DNA of 64,000 nucleotides, from contig DBJE01000013.1 of NCBI GenBank assembly GCA_002297045.1, forward strand, positions 248,001 to 312,000, read 5' to 3'. The DNA comes from Caryophanales bacterium UBA784 (GTDB taxonomy: Bacteria; Bacillota_I; Bacilli_A; RFN20; CAG-288). The position numbers were made by a program, and so were the translations under genes. This document shows, piece by piece, positions 7,683 to 16,709 of the stretch; within the stretch, counting starts at the first letter, position 1, and each line of letters begins with the position of its first letter. The notes below the pieces were generated by a model, which did not search any database, was not told the origin of the DNA, and was given only the letters and a program-made list of their open reading frames with translations.

Positions 7683-10628
7683 ATGATTTCTGCTGGAATC
7701 GATATTGGCTCGACGACGATCAAGGCTATCGTCCTCGATGACGAAAACCATATTCTCTATTCTTCTTATGAGCGGCATTTTTCACGTATCAGTGAAAAAC
7801 TTAGCGAAGTTCTTCAAAAAAGGGAAGAGGGACCCCTGAAAGGAAGGAAAGAAGTCCATCTTGCCTTTACCGGTTCGGCCGGTATGGGCATTGCCGAGGG
7901 TTGCTCTTTCCCCTTCTACCAGGAAGTCTATGCGACAAGAGAGACCACAAAGCTCTTCTATCCGGAAACCGACTGCATCATCGAACTTGGCGGAGAAGAC
8001 GCCAAGATTCTTTTCCTGTCCAATGGCGTGGAAGTCAGAAGGAACGGAACCTGCGCAGGCGGAACCGGTGCCTTTATCGACCAGATGGCTTCTCTTCTGG
8101 ATGTTCCGGTCACTAAGAGGGACGCTCTTGCCTCTAAGGCGGAACGGACTTATTCCATTGCTTCCCGCTGCGGTGTGTTTGCGAAAAGCGATGTTCAGCC
8201 GCTTCTTAACCAAGGGGCGAGAAAAGAGGACATCGCCAAATCGATTTTCTATGCCGTAGTCAATCAGACCATTGCCGGATTATGTCAGGGACGGGAAATC
8301 GAGGGCAATGTCAGGTATCTTGGCGGACCTCTGACGTTTAGGAAACAGCTCCGCCTTGCTTTTGACGATACCCTTTCCGTAAAAGGCGTTCTTCCGGAAG
8401 ACTCCCTCTATTTTGTCGCCATCGGCGCTGCCTTGCTCGCCAAGAAGGATAAGCCTGTCATCCTCTCTTCCATCAGGGACAAGGTGAATAACTACCGGAA
8501 CAGGGAGAACTTCTCCTATATCGAGCCGCTCTTTAAGAACCGGGAAGAATATGACGAATTTAAAAAACGCCACGACAGAGACCATGTCGACGTTCTTCCT
8601 CTCGAAGGATACAAAGGCCCTCTGTATCTTGGTGTCGATTCCGGATCGACGACCTTAAAGGCGGTTTTAATCGACGACAAAGAGAATATCCGCTATACCT
8701 TTTATCAACCGAATAACGGAGATCCTATCGCCATTCTTCATCGTAGGCTACTGGATATTGAACAGAAAAAGGACAAGGACGCCGTTATCAAAGGCGCAAG
8801 CTCTACCGGATATGGCGAGGAACTGAGCAAGAACGCCTTCAACTTCGATCACGGCATCGTGGAGACGATGGCCCATTTCCAGGCGGCAAAGCACTTCCTC
8901 CCCGACGTCCAGTTCGTCATCGATATCGGCGGACAGGATATCAAGTGCTTCCGGATAAAGAAGGGGCACATTGAAGATATCTTCCTGAACGAAGCCTGTT
9001 CGAGCGGATGCGGTTCGTTTTTGCAGTCCTTCGCTGAGGCCCTTGGCTATTCCATCGAGGACTTTGCCAAAAGGGCTCTATTTGCTAAGAGACCTGTCGA
9101 CTTGGGCTCTCGGTGCACGGTTTTCAGGAACTCCTCGGTCAAACAGGCACAGAAAGACGGAGCAAGCGTGAACGATATCGCCGCCGGACTTGCTATTTCC
9201 GTTGTCAAAAATGCCCTTTACAAGGTCATCCGCTGCTCTTCCAAGGATGACCTTGGCAAAAAAGTCGTCGTTCAGGGTGGGACCTTCCTCAATGATGCGG
9301 TCCTCCGTGCCTTTGAGAAGGAACTTGGCATTGAGGTCGTCCGCTCCAATATCGCCGGATTAAGGGGAGCCTATGGTGCCGCTCTTGATGCTAAGTCGCT
9401 TGACCTCCCCTCTTCCGGAAGGATTTCCGGGGAAAAGCTCAAAAACTTCAAGCGTAAGGTTTCTAGGATCACCTGTCAGGGCTGTCAGAACCACTGCCGT
9501 CTGACTGTCTCCGTCTTTGACGATAAACGAGTCTTCATCGGCGGAAACCGCTGCGATAAGCCAGTCAGCAAGAAGAAGGTCAGCACAGACCTTGACCTCT
9601 ATGATTTTAAATACAAGTTGCTTCGCTCTTATAATGACGAAGAATCGAAGGAAGAATTCAAGCGGGGAACAATCGGCTTCCCCATGGGACTTAGCTTCTA
9701 TGAGCTGACTCCTTTCTGGTATGCCTTCTTCCATTCCCTTGGCTTTAAAGTCGTCCTTTCTTCTCCCTCAAGTGCAAAGAGGTATCGGTTAGGACAGGGG
9801 ACGATTCCTTCGGATACGGTCTGCTATCCGGCCAAGCTTAGGCACGGACATGTCCTTGATCTTCTCTCCAAGGGAGTGAAGACGGTTTTCTATCCCTGCA
9901 TGTCCTACAATTTCAAGGAAAAGGGAACCGACAATCACTATAACTGTCCGGTCGTCGCCTACTATTCCGAAGTCATCCGGAACAATGTCAAGGCCCTGTC
10001 TAAGGATGGTGTCCTCTATCTCCATGACTATCTCAATCTCTCCGAAAAGAGTCACTTTGCCCTTAAGGCCTATGAGAACCTGAAAGCCCATTATCCTGAT
10101 CTTACCTATAAAGAGGTTCTCTCTGCCGCCAAGGCAGCCTATAAGGAGTATCGAAAGTATGAAAAGACGGTCTTCCGGAAAGGAAGGCACATCATCGAAG
10201 AGGCACGCAAGAAGAATAGGCTCATCATTGTCCTTTCCGGACGTCCTTACCATGTCGATCCCTTGATTAACCACGATATCGATAAACTGATTAGGGGCTA
10301 TTCCTGCGCCCTGGTAAGCGAAGACGTCATTGCCCAAAGGGAAAAGCACCCTGAGCCTAGCCATGTCCTCAATCAGTGGACGTACCACTCCCGGCTTTAT
10401 AAGGCCGCCAACTATGTTTCTGAGGTTAAGGACAGGCAGCTGATTCAGCTTGTGTCCTTTGGCTGCGGCGTCGATGCCATTACCTCCGATGAAGTCCGTG
10501 ACATCCTTGAACGGCATGGGAAAATCTATACGCAGGTGAAAATCGATGAAGTCACCAATTTAGGGACCGTTCGTATCCGTATCCGCTCGCTTCTTGAGGC
10601 CTTGCGGAAGAAAGAGAGGGACCGGTAA
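7683..10628 (+). CDS. 2-hydroxyacyl-CoA dehydratase activase-type protein: two BadF/HgdC ATPase domains plus DUF2229
   Basis: 981 residues. Domain 1 (about 1-270) and domain 2 (about 315-580) are ASKHA ATPases of the BadF/HgdC type: AGIDIGSTTIKAIV ... GGEDAKI ... NGTCAGGTG, then LGVDSGSTTLKAVL ... DIGGQDIK ... NEACSSGCGSF. A CQGCQNHC motif follows near 600, then a DUF2229-like region with DTVCYPAKL and FYPCMSYNF. Cys of the two NxxCxxGxG motifs would hold a [4Fe-4S] cluster at a dimer interface, coupling ATP hydrolysis to low-potential electron transfer. In many Clostridia this protein is one ~1400-residue chain with the next gene's product; here the chain is split. AGG lies at the Met of the conserved GLMGAYGAA motif. 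Substrate unknown. Confidence 0.85.
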   Translation: MISAGIDIGSTTIKAIVLDDENHILYSSYERHFSRISEKLSEVLQKREEGPLKGRKEVHLAFTGSAGMGIAEGCSFPFYQEVYATRETTKLFYPETDCIIELGGEDAKILFLSNGVEVRRNGTCAGGTGAFIDQMASLLDVPVTKRDALASKAERTYSIASRCGVFAKSDVQPLLNQGARKEDIAKSIFYAVVNQTIAGLCQGREIEGNVRYLGGPLTFRKQLRLAFDDTLSVKGVLPEDSLYFVAIGAALLAKKDKPVILSSIRDKVNNYRNRENFSYIEPLFKNREEYDEFKKRHDRDHVDVLPLEGYKGPLYLGVDSGSTTLKAVLIDDKENIRYTFYQPNNGDPIAILHRRLLDIEQKKDKDAVIKGASSTGYGEELSKNAFNFDHGIVETMAHFQAAKHFLPDVQFVIDIGGQDIKCFRIKKGHIEDIFLNEACSSGCGSFLQSFAEALGYSIEDFAKRALFAKRPVDLGSRCTVFRNSSVKQAQKDGASVNDIAAGLAISVVKNALYKVIRCSSKDDLGKKVVVQGGTFLNDAVLRAFEKELGIEVVRSNIAGLRGAYGAALDAKSLDLPSSGRISGEKLKNFKRKVSRITCQGCQNHCRLTVSVFDDKRVFIGGNRCDKPVSKKKVSTDLDLYDFKYKLLRSYNDEESKEEFKRGTIGFPMGLSFYELTPFWYAFFHSLGFKVVLSSPSSAKRYRLGQGTIPSDTVCYPAKLRHGHVLDLLSKGVKTVFYPCMSYNFKEKGTDNHYNCPVVAYYSEVIRNNVKALSKDGVLYLHDYLNLSEKSHFALKAYENLKAHYPDLTYKEVLSAAKAAYKEYRKYEKTVFRKGRHIIEEARKKNRLIIVLSGRPYHVDPLINHDIDKLIRGYSCALVSEDVIAQREKHPEPSHVLNQWTYHSRLYKAANYVSEVKDRQLIQLVSFGCGVDAITSDEVRDILERHGKIYTQVKIDEVTNLGTVRIRIRSLLEALRKKERDR

Positions 10629-11953
10629 TGTTTTTCCACTTCCATTATTATAAGAAAGGCAAGGATGGCTTTTACCGGGATAAGAACGGACGCATTAGGT
10701 TCACCAAGAAAAGGAAGAAGACCTATACAATCCTTTTCCCAAGGAGGGCTTCCATCCATTTTTCGATTCTTCAGCGGGTCTTTAAGCATTATGGGTACAA
10801 TGCCGAACTACTGACGGATTCCTCTCCCGAAATCGCCCAGACCGGGCTGAAATACATTCAGAACGACAGGTGCTATCCTGCCATTCTCTCTTTAGGACAG
10901 AGGATCCATGCCTTGCAGTCAGGGAAGTATGACCTAGACAACACGGCGGTCAGGATTTCCCAGACCGGAGGCGGATGCCGGGCGAGCAACTATATTTCCC
11001 TTCTCCGGAAAGGACTTAAGCGTGCCGGACTTGAGAAGGTCCCTGCTCTTTCCATTAACCTTTCCGGACTTGAGCCGAATCCTGGAATCCAGATTTCCCT
11101 TGGGCTTATCCGCCGCTTACTCGCCGGAGTCATCTACGGAGACCTTCTTAGGGTTCTGAAGAACCAGGTCGAGCCCTATGAAGTCAGGAAAGGCGAGACT
11201 TTTTCCTTAGTCAAGACGTGGCAGGACAGACTTTGCAGGCAGCTTCTTGGCCATTCCGGCTATTCCTTCAAGGATAGGGAAAAGAATAGGAACGCCATTT
11301 CCGATGACTTTGCCAAGATTAAGCAGGACGGAAAAAAACGGGTCAAGGTCGGCATCGTTGGTGAGATCTATGTCAAGTATGCTGCACTAGGCAATAATAA
11401 CCTTGAGAAGTTCCTTCGGGAGCAGGACTGTGAGGTGAACCTCCCTGGCAGGATGAATTTTATTCTGTTTAAAGTCGATAACCGGATTGAAGACATTAAG
11501 CTCTATGGCGGTCATAAGCTCAAAGGCAGGGTCTGTAAGAGGCTCTTTGACTATGCAAGCAAGATCCAGCTTGCCTTCAATGCGTCAATCGGACGCCATG
11601 AATGTTTTTCCGTCCCTACCCCGTATGAAAAAGTCAAGGAACTCGATAAGGGAATCAACGGATACGGAAACAAAAGGGGCGAAGGATGGCTTCTGACCGG
11701 GGAAAGGCTAGAACTCTGCCATAGCGGATATCCTAACATTGTCTGCACCCAGCCCTTTGGCTGCCTTCCAAACCATATTTCCGGAAAAGGAAGGCTACGG
11801 AAAATCCGGGAGGTCTGTCCGAATTCGAATATTGTTGCCGTCGACTATGATGCCGGCGCTCCGAAGGTGAATCAGGAAAACCGGATCAAGCTGATGCTTT
11901 CCCTTGCCAAGGAAAACCTGGAGAAGGAAGAAGAGGAAGAAAAGCAAGATTAA
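10628..11953 (+). CDS. 2-hydroxyacyl-CoA dehydratase-like protein, C-terminal half of the split activase system
   Basis: 441 residues; start overlaps the previous stop (TAATG), implying coupled translation. Features: QNDRCYPAI, ISQTGGGCRASNY, the strand VKVGIVGEIYVKY, and CTQPFGCLPNHISGKG followed by VAVDYDAG, which match the C-terminal part of the large CoA-dehydratase-activase family and the HgdB-type fold. The conserved Cys residues in DRCYP, GGGCR and FGCLPNH are candidate Fe-S ligands. No frameshift is visible at the junction, so the split is a natural gene fission rather than an error. It presumably forms a complex with the upstream ATPase and reduces an unidentified acceptor. Confidence 0.8.
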   Translation: MFFHFHYYKKGKDGFYRDKNGRIRFTKKRKKTYTILFPRRASIHFSILQRVFKHYGYNAELLTDSSPEIAQTGLKYIQNDRCYPAILSLGQRIHALQSGKYDLDNTAVRISQTGGGCRASNYISLLRKGLKRAGLEKVPALSINLSGLEPNPGIQISLGLIRRLLAGVIYGDLLRVLKNQVEPYEVRKGETFSLVKTWQDRLCRQLLGHSGYSFKDREKNRNAISDDFAKIKQDGKKRVKVGIVGEIYVKYAALGNNNLEKFLREQDCEVNLPGRMNFILFKVDNRIEDIKLYGGHKLKGRVCKRLFDYASKIQLAFNASIGRHECFSVPTPYEKVKELDKGINGYGNKRGEGWLLTGERLELCHSGYPNIVCTQPFGCLPNHISGKGRLRKIREVCPNSNIVAVDYDAGAPKVNQENRIKLMLSLAKENLEKEEEEEKQD

Positions 11954-11987
11954 ATTTTAGATATCCTTTTCTCTTGGCAAGTATTTG

Positions 11988-12829
11988 TTAGTTTCTACTC
12001 AAGTCGCAAGACCATGATAGGATATGACAAAGCCAATCTTTCAACCATTTTTCTTTAAAAAAATAATATGGCTCGTATTCTGCTTTGCTCAAGGAGTCAA
12101 AGACAAGGGCTTCATCAATAGCACCTTTACCTTGTCCTAAATTCCCTTTGTTGATCCCAGCCAAGGTATCAATGCCATACCTAGACAAAACAATGCCAAA
12201 GTCTTTGGAAAAAACTTGAATTGGAATTCTATCTTCTGACCGGAAAGAGGGAAAGAGGGAACCTTTAAATTAAAGATTTTCGATATGATGTGAGCTTGTC
12301 TCAATATTCACTGGTATCGCTTTTTGGCATAGAAATAGAAATAAGATAGCAGGTTTTCGATCTGCTTTTCCTGATATCCTCATGCCCATAAAAATTCTTT
12401 AAAATCCTTCGTATCCAGTCGGAGCAGGCGTGGCATCCTCAATCCCAGATTCATTGATGCCTAGATAAGACCACTTCCGATAACAAGATATCTGTCATCG
12501 TTTTTGAAATTCTTAAATGAAATTCCTGCTCTTGGATAATCCTGAATTTCATCAAAGAAAATCAATATGTGCTTTGAGCCAGAATCAACGTGGGGAAAGC
12601 GTAAAGAAATATTCGATAGGATTGTATCGGCATCCAAGCTGTTCTCGAAATTAGAACGAAAGTCCTTGTTGGTCCAGAAGTTTATTTCGACCGATTGGAA
12701 ATGATTTCTATTTACGAATTCATGCACGGTCTCTGTTTTCCACACTGACGGATACTAGCCAATAAAGCTGGAAATCTGTTTTTTCAGCCAGTGGTTCAAT
12801 TCTTGATCTATCTTTCTTCTAAAATACAT
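11988..12829 (-). pseudogene. Decayed AAA ATPase with DUF4143 C-terminus
   Basis: Read on the minus strand the start MYFRRKIDQELNHWLKKQ is the usual beginning of DUF4143-type ATPases, but the Walker A region (normally GARQVGKT) is gone and an in-frame TAG follows FIG. The frame resumes with KTETVHEF, Walker B-like ILIFFDEIQDYP, and sensor IGSG, breaks again, and ends with GAIDEALVFDSLSKAEYEPYYF typical of the C-terminal domain. Several stops and shifts separate these blocks. The gene is clearly nonfunctional. Remaining bases to 13009 contain nothing else I recognise. Confidence 0.8.
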
Positions 12830-13009
12830 AATGAGAGTCTTTATTTACCAAACCTAAGGCACTTTCTAGATAAAATATAATAAAAAGCAGGGGACTTTCC
12901 GAGCTAAGGAGGAGAAAAAATAAAACGAGTTTTGATATTCCGACAAGAATCTAATTGATTGTGGCAGCTGTGGACAACAGCGCCATGCCTATCACTATCT
13001 CTTCCTCTG

Positions 13010-13018
13010 TGTTAGAAT
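13010..13018 (+). promoter_or_regulatory. Extended -10 promoter giving a leaderless transcript
   Basis: TGTTAGAAT ends 9 bases before the ATG at 13028, so transcription should begin within a few bases of the start codon. No Shine-Dalgarno sequence is present. Confidence 0.6.
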
Positions 13019-13027
13019 AAGCGAGTT

Positions 13028-14143
13028 ATGATTTATCTTGACTATGCGGCGAATTATCCTGCGGATAAGGAGGTCAGGGAGACCTTTATTCGGACAGAAA
13101 GCGATTTTATCGGAAATGCCAATTCCCTTCATCCTTTGGGAAAGGAGGCCTATGCCTTTTATGAACAGATTAATGCGAAAAGGTTCTCCCTTCTTTCACT
13201 AAATCCCCAAGAATATGAGATTATCTATACTTCTTCGGCGACGGAATCGAACAATAGGGCAATCAAAGGAATCTATGGCGCTTACAACGCCTATTCTGGA
13301 TATAGGATTGCTTCTCCTTTCGAACATTCCAGCGTCAATGCCTGCCTCTCCTATCTGAAAGACAAGGGAGAGGAAATTGAACTCCTTAAGGCGGAAAGCG
13401 ACGGAAAAATCTCGCTTGACGACCTGAAGGAAAAAAGGAAGAAGCATCCTCTTCTTACCTGCTGCCTTCTTGTTGAAAGCGAGACAGGGGCAATAGAGCC
13501 TTACAAGGAAATTCAGCACATTGTCTCCGGACAGGAAAACTCGTTCTTCCTTCTTGACGCCACTCAGGCTATAGGGAAAATCGACGTCGATCTCTCTTCG
13601 GTTGATAGGATATCCTTTGCCCCACATAAGTTCGGAGGTCTGCTTGGCTCCGGTGTTCTGATCAAAAAGAAGTCCATTGTCCTTACCCCTTTGCTTCATG
13701 GCGGAAAGTCTCTTTCCAGGTACCGCAGTTCGACTCCCTGTCTTGGCCTGATTGCGGCGACGGAGAAAGCATTGGAGATTGCCCTCTCTCACCGACAGGA
13801 ACGCTTTGAAAAAACAAAAGAGGTCCGGGACTATCTTCTTTCCCTTCTTTCCGACAGGAACGGCGTGAAAATCAACTCCTTCTTAGAAAACCCTTATATC
13901 GTCAATCTTTCCGTTGATGGTTTTTCCGGATCGAAGAGGGTAGAGGAACTTGGCAAAAGAGGAATCTGCGTGTCACAGAAATCGGCCTGCTCCGTCCCTA
14001 ATACACCATCTAAGCCGTTAATGGCCATCTACCACGATAAGAAGCGCGCCCTTTCTTCCTTCCGTGTATCTCTTTCTTCGTTAACCTCCAAGGAAGATAG
14101 GAATGCCTTAGTCAAGGCAAGGAAGGTGATTGCCCATGAGTGA
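13028..14143 (+). CDS. Cysteine desulfurase (NifS/IscS-like)
   Basis: PLP enzyme that takes sulfur from cysteine for Fe-S clusters or tRNA thiolation; 371 residues. YLDYAAN at the start, His in SPFEHSS, Asp in LLDATQAIGK, PLP-binding Lys201 in APHKFGG, and catalytic Cys321 in QKSACSVPN are all present. AGG in TESNN-AIKG replaces the Leu/Met of homologues, while the conserved Arg in SSFRVSLS is CGT. It overlaps the following TtcA-like gene by 8 bases, which points to a role as sulfur donor for tRNA thiolation. Start chosen at the only ATG next to the promoter. Confidence 0.93.
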   Translation: MIYLDYAANYPADKEVRETFIRTESDFIGNANSLHPLGKEAYAFYEQINAKRFSLLSLNPQEYEIIYTSSATESNNRAIKGIYGAYNAYSGYRIASPFEHSSVNACLSYLKDKGEEIELLKAESDGKISLDDLKEKRKKHPLLTCCLLVESETGAIEPYKEIQHIVSGQENSFFLLDATQAIGKIDVDLSSVDRISFAPHKFGGLLGSGVLIKKKSIVLTPLLHGGKSLSRYRSSTPCLGLIAATEKALEIALSHRQERFEKTKEVRDYLLSLLSDRNGVKINSFLENPYIVNLSVDGFSGSKRVEELGKRGICVSQKSACSVPNTPSKPLMAIYHDKKRALSSFRVSLSSLTSKEDRNALVKARKVIAHE

Positions 14144-15137
14144 AAAAAACGACAGGGAGAATAAGAGGAGACTTGATCCTTCGTCAAGCCGGGCCGATTT
14201 GATCGAGCAGTCTCTTTTTACGACCTACCATAAGACAATCTGGGGTCCTTTTACCAGAGCGATAAGAGAATATCAGCTCGTTCAGAAGGGAGACAGAATC
14301 TGTGTCTGCATTTCCGGAGGCAAGGACTCTATGCTGATGGCCCTTTGCTTTAAGCATCTCTTGAAAAGGACGAACATTCCTTTTGAGGCTAAGTTCCTTG
14401 TCAGGAATCCTGGCTATAACGAAATCAATCTTCAGATGATCAAAAACAATCTTAGGACGCTGAAGATTCCGGCCACCATTGTGGATACGGATATCTTTGA
14501 CATTGCCAATAATTCGGATAAGAAACCCTGCTATCTCTGCGCCAAAAGGAGAAGAGGCGCCCTTTACCGGATTGCCAAAGGATGGGGGTGCAATAAGATT
14601 GCCTTAGGTCACCACTATGACGATGTCATCGAGACGACCTTAAGGAACAGGCTGAACGCGGGAAGCTTCCAGACTAGGCTTCCTAAGCTTCATTCCGATA
14701 ATTATTCCGGAATGGAAGTAATCCGTCCGCTTTATCTTGTCCGGGAGAAGGACATTATCGCCTTTAAGAAAGAGAACCGTCTCTCCTTTATTCAGTGTGC
14801 CTGCCGGTTCACGGAAAACTGTGCAGTCTGCGATAACGGTGGCGGAGGAAGCCAGCGCTATGCGACGAAGCTTCTTATTCAGCAACTGAGGAAGACCTAT
14901 TCCCCGATGGTGGAGAAGAATATCTTTAAGTCGGCAAGTCAGGTGAATCTTGATAAGGTCATCGGATATAAGGACGAAAAAGGGTATCACTCCTTCCTTG
15001 ATGACTATGACAGGAAGGCAAAAGAGAAGGAAGAACGGATTAAAGAGGACAACCTTGAGCAGCTTGCCAAGGATAAGGCGGAAAAGGAACATCCCGCCTT
15101 TGTCGTTTCTTCTGATTTTACAGGGAAAGAAAAATAG
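14136..15137 (+). CDS. ttcA: TtcA-family tRNA 2-thiocytidine synthetase
   Basis: ATP-dependent tRNA thiolase that probably makes 2-thiocytidine at position 32. PP-loop CISGGKDSMLMAL (about residues 56-68), Cys pair PCYLC, IALGHHYDDVIETTL, and a further ENCAVCDNGGGG motif. About 333 residues with a charged C-terminal extension rich in Lys/Glu, longer than usual. AGG codons at 14643-14645, 14649-14651 and 14676-14678 lie at the Met positions of the family's ET.LMNM and TMPPKL motifs. The ATG at 14136 follows AAGGAAGG with about 10-base spacing. Cotranscribed with the cysteine desulfurase. Confidence 0.88.
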   Translation: MSEKNDRENKRRLDPSSSRADLIEQSLFTTYHKTIWGPFTRAIREYQLVQKGDRICVCISGGKDSMLMALCFKHLLKRTNIPFEAKFLVRNPGYNEINLQMIKNNLRTLKIPATIVDTDIFDIANNSDKKPCYLCAKRRRGALYRIAKGWGCNKIALGHHYDDVIETTLRNRLNAGSFQTRLPKLHSDNYSGMEVIRPLYLVREKDIIAFKKENRLSFIQCACRFTENCAVCDNGGGGSQRYATKLLIQQLRKTYSPMVEKNIFKSASQVNLDKVIGYKDEKGYHSFLDDYDRKAKEKEERIKEDNLEQLAKDKAEKEHPAFVVSSDFTGKEK

Positions 15138-15393
15138 CTGGGACGCAGACTTGTACTATATCCTAATTGTTGGTCTTTGGATAGAACTACAGAGCAAAAG
15201 CGGTACGGATATTGTGCACTTTGTTAATCGAATTAGTGGATAGAAGCCGGCATTCTCCGATGATTTATTTTGGCTTTTTTGGGTGAGGAAAAATCCATTC
15301 TAAGATTCCACCTAATTTAAGAAGATAAAATATTTAAATAACTCGAAATATTTTACAAATATTAGTCGGTTTAATTCGTTTAACAACTTTAAA
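15138..15393. other. Intergenic, AT-rich, no gene seen
   Basis: The base composition drops sharply towards A/T after the end of ttcA. No frame, hairpin terminator or tRNA was found; it probably marks the left border of the defence pair. Confidence 0.5.
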
Positions 15394-15422
15394 TTGAGAA
15401 AAAATCTCAAAACATGTAAAAT
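15394..15422 (+). promoter_or_regulatory. Promoter of the RloAB pair with inverted repeat over the -35 box
   Basis: TTGAGA, 17-base spacer, TAAAAT. The -35 box is one arm of the inverted repeat TTGAGA-AAAAA-TCTCAA (15394-15410), a possible operator. Confidence 0.65.
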
Positions 15423-15443
15423 ATTGAAAAAGGAGGTGTGCCC

Positions 15444-16706
15444 ATGCTACTGCAATTCAATTTTGAAAATTATGGTCCTTTCAAAGATGCCGCGTCACTA
15501 AGTCTCGAAGCAACTTCCTATACCGAATTCAAAGAACAGATTCGTACCATCGGAAGCAAAAAGATTCTTCCTTTGGCCGCTATTTACGGTGCAAATGCCA
15601 GTGGAAAGTCTTTTACTTTCAATGCTTTCCATTACAGGAAATTCAGGGTGCTTTTTTCTAGGAGTCTTGATTTGGAAAGAAACAAGCCTGTTTTTAATCT
15701 TTATCCTGAAGCGGTTCCTTTCCGCCTCGACAAAGAAAGCAAAAACCGTCCTTCTTCATTCGAAGTGATATTGACTGACAGCATTAACGGAACAGAAATA
15801 ACACTGCAGTATGGGTTTTCTATTTTTCAGAAGCGGATTGTTAAGGAATGGCTTTATCAGCTTCCTAAACGGGGTTCTTCTGTTAAAGAATACCTCAGGC
15901 GGGATAAGGATAACATTGACATAATGATTCCAAAGCTTCCGGATTCCATCAAAACGACATTGGAAAGTTCCACTCCTTCTACGGGTCTTGTATTGTCTTT
16001 TGGAGCCCGTTTAAATGTTGATCTATTTAAAAGAGTCTTTAATTTCTTTGATTTATCCTTAGTGACCGATTTTGGCAATCTCTCTGAAATGATTTTCCGT
16101 GAGCACCAACTTCCTTTTGGAATAGCAGACGATAAGGAAATCTTATCTGACTGTGTTTCGTTCCTGCAAAGCTTTGAACCTTCTATTAAAGATATCCGCT
16201 TAGAAGAGATTAAGCAGGACAACAATCAAAAGCAGTATTTTGTTAATACAATACATTTAACTGAGGATGGCGAAAAAGTTGAATTTCGCAGGGATGACGA
16301 ATCGGCAGGCACAAAAAAGAGGTTCAGGTTCTATGGTTTTCTGCGGCAGGCCATCAAAAGGGGAAGCCTCCTTTTTGTTGACGAGCTTAATTCCCGTTTG
16401 CACCCTCTTCTGCTACGGAATATTCTTCTTCTTTTTCTTTCCCAGGAGAAGAATCCCAATCATGCACAGCTTATCTTCACCTGCCATGAGCCGTGGTTGC
16501 TTAGTGCAAAGATTCTGCGAAGAGATGAAATCTACTTTACCAATAAAAATATGAAAACCCAGGCTTCCGAACTTTATTCCCTAGCAGAGTTCAAAGATGA
16601 CAAGGGAGTGAAGATACGGTCTGATGAAGGTTTTGAAAAAAACTATCTTCTTGGGAAATACGATGGAATTCCTGTTCTTTCAAACAGGGAAGTAGAAGGA
16701 AAATAG
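15444..16706 (+). CDS. AAA ATPase, RloA/AbiLi-like (defence)
   Basis: 421-residue SMC/RecF-like AAA ATPase (AAA_15 type). N-terminal FENYGPFKD, Walker A AIYGANASGKS near residue 48, signature-like DESAGTKK, Walker B LLFVDELNSRLHP, and a late LRRDEIYF. It is followed by an RloB TOPRIM gene, the arrangement of RloA/RloB and the lactococcal AbiL abortive-infection system. AGG after GTKK sits where relatives have Leu (GTKKLF), while the conserved Arg of RRDEI is AGA, so the gene is adapted to the local code. The start ATG at 15444 is 7 bases after AAGGAGG. It probably senses phage infection and controls RloB. Confidence 0.82.
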   Translation: MLLQFNFENYGPFKDAASLSLEATSYTEFKEQIRTIGSKKILPLAAIYGANASGKSFTFNAFHYRKFRVLFSRSLDLERNKPVFNLYPEAVPFRLDKESKNRPSSFEVILTDSINGTEITLQYGFSIFQKRIVKEWLYQLPKRGSSVKEYLRRDKDNIDIMIPKLPDSIKTTLESSTPSTGLVLSFGARLNVDLFKRVFNFFDLSLVTDFGNLSEMIFREHQLPFGIADDKEILSDCVSFLQSFEPSIKDIRLEEIKQDNNQKQYFVNTIHLTEDGEKVEFRRDDESAGTKKRFRFYGFLRQAIKRGSLLFVDELNSRLHPLLLRNILLLFLSQEKNPNHAQLIFTCHEPWLLSAKILRRDEIYFTNKNMKTQASELYSLAEFKDDKGVKIRSDEGFEKNYLLGKYDGIPVLSNREVEGK

Positions 16707-16709
16707 CCA

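Noticed and set aside
7273..7686. A 137-codon plus-strand frame before the dehydratase operon.
   Set aside because: T-rich translation, no ribosome-binding site, and it overlaps the mutY remnant in a different frame.
9789..10517. Minus-strand open frame of 242 codons opposite the dehydratase activase gene.
   Set aside because: Antisense shadow of a clearly conserved protein.
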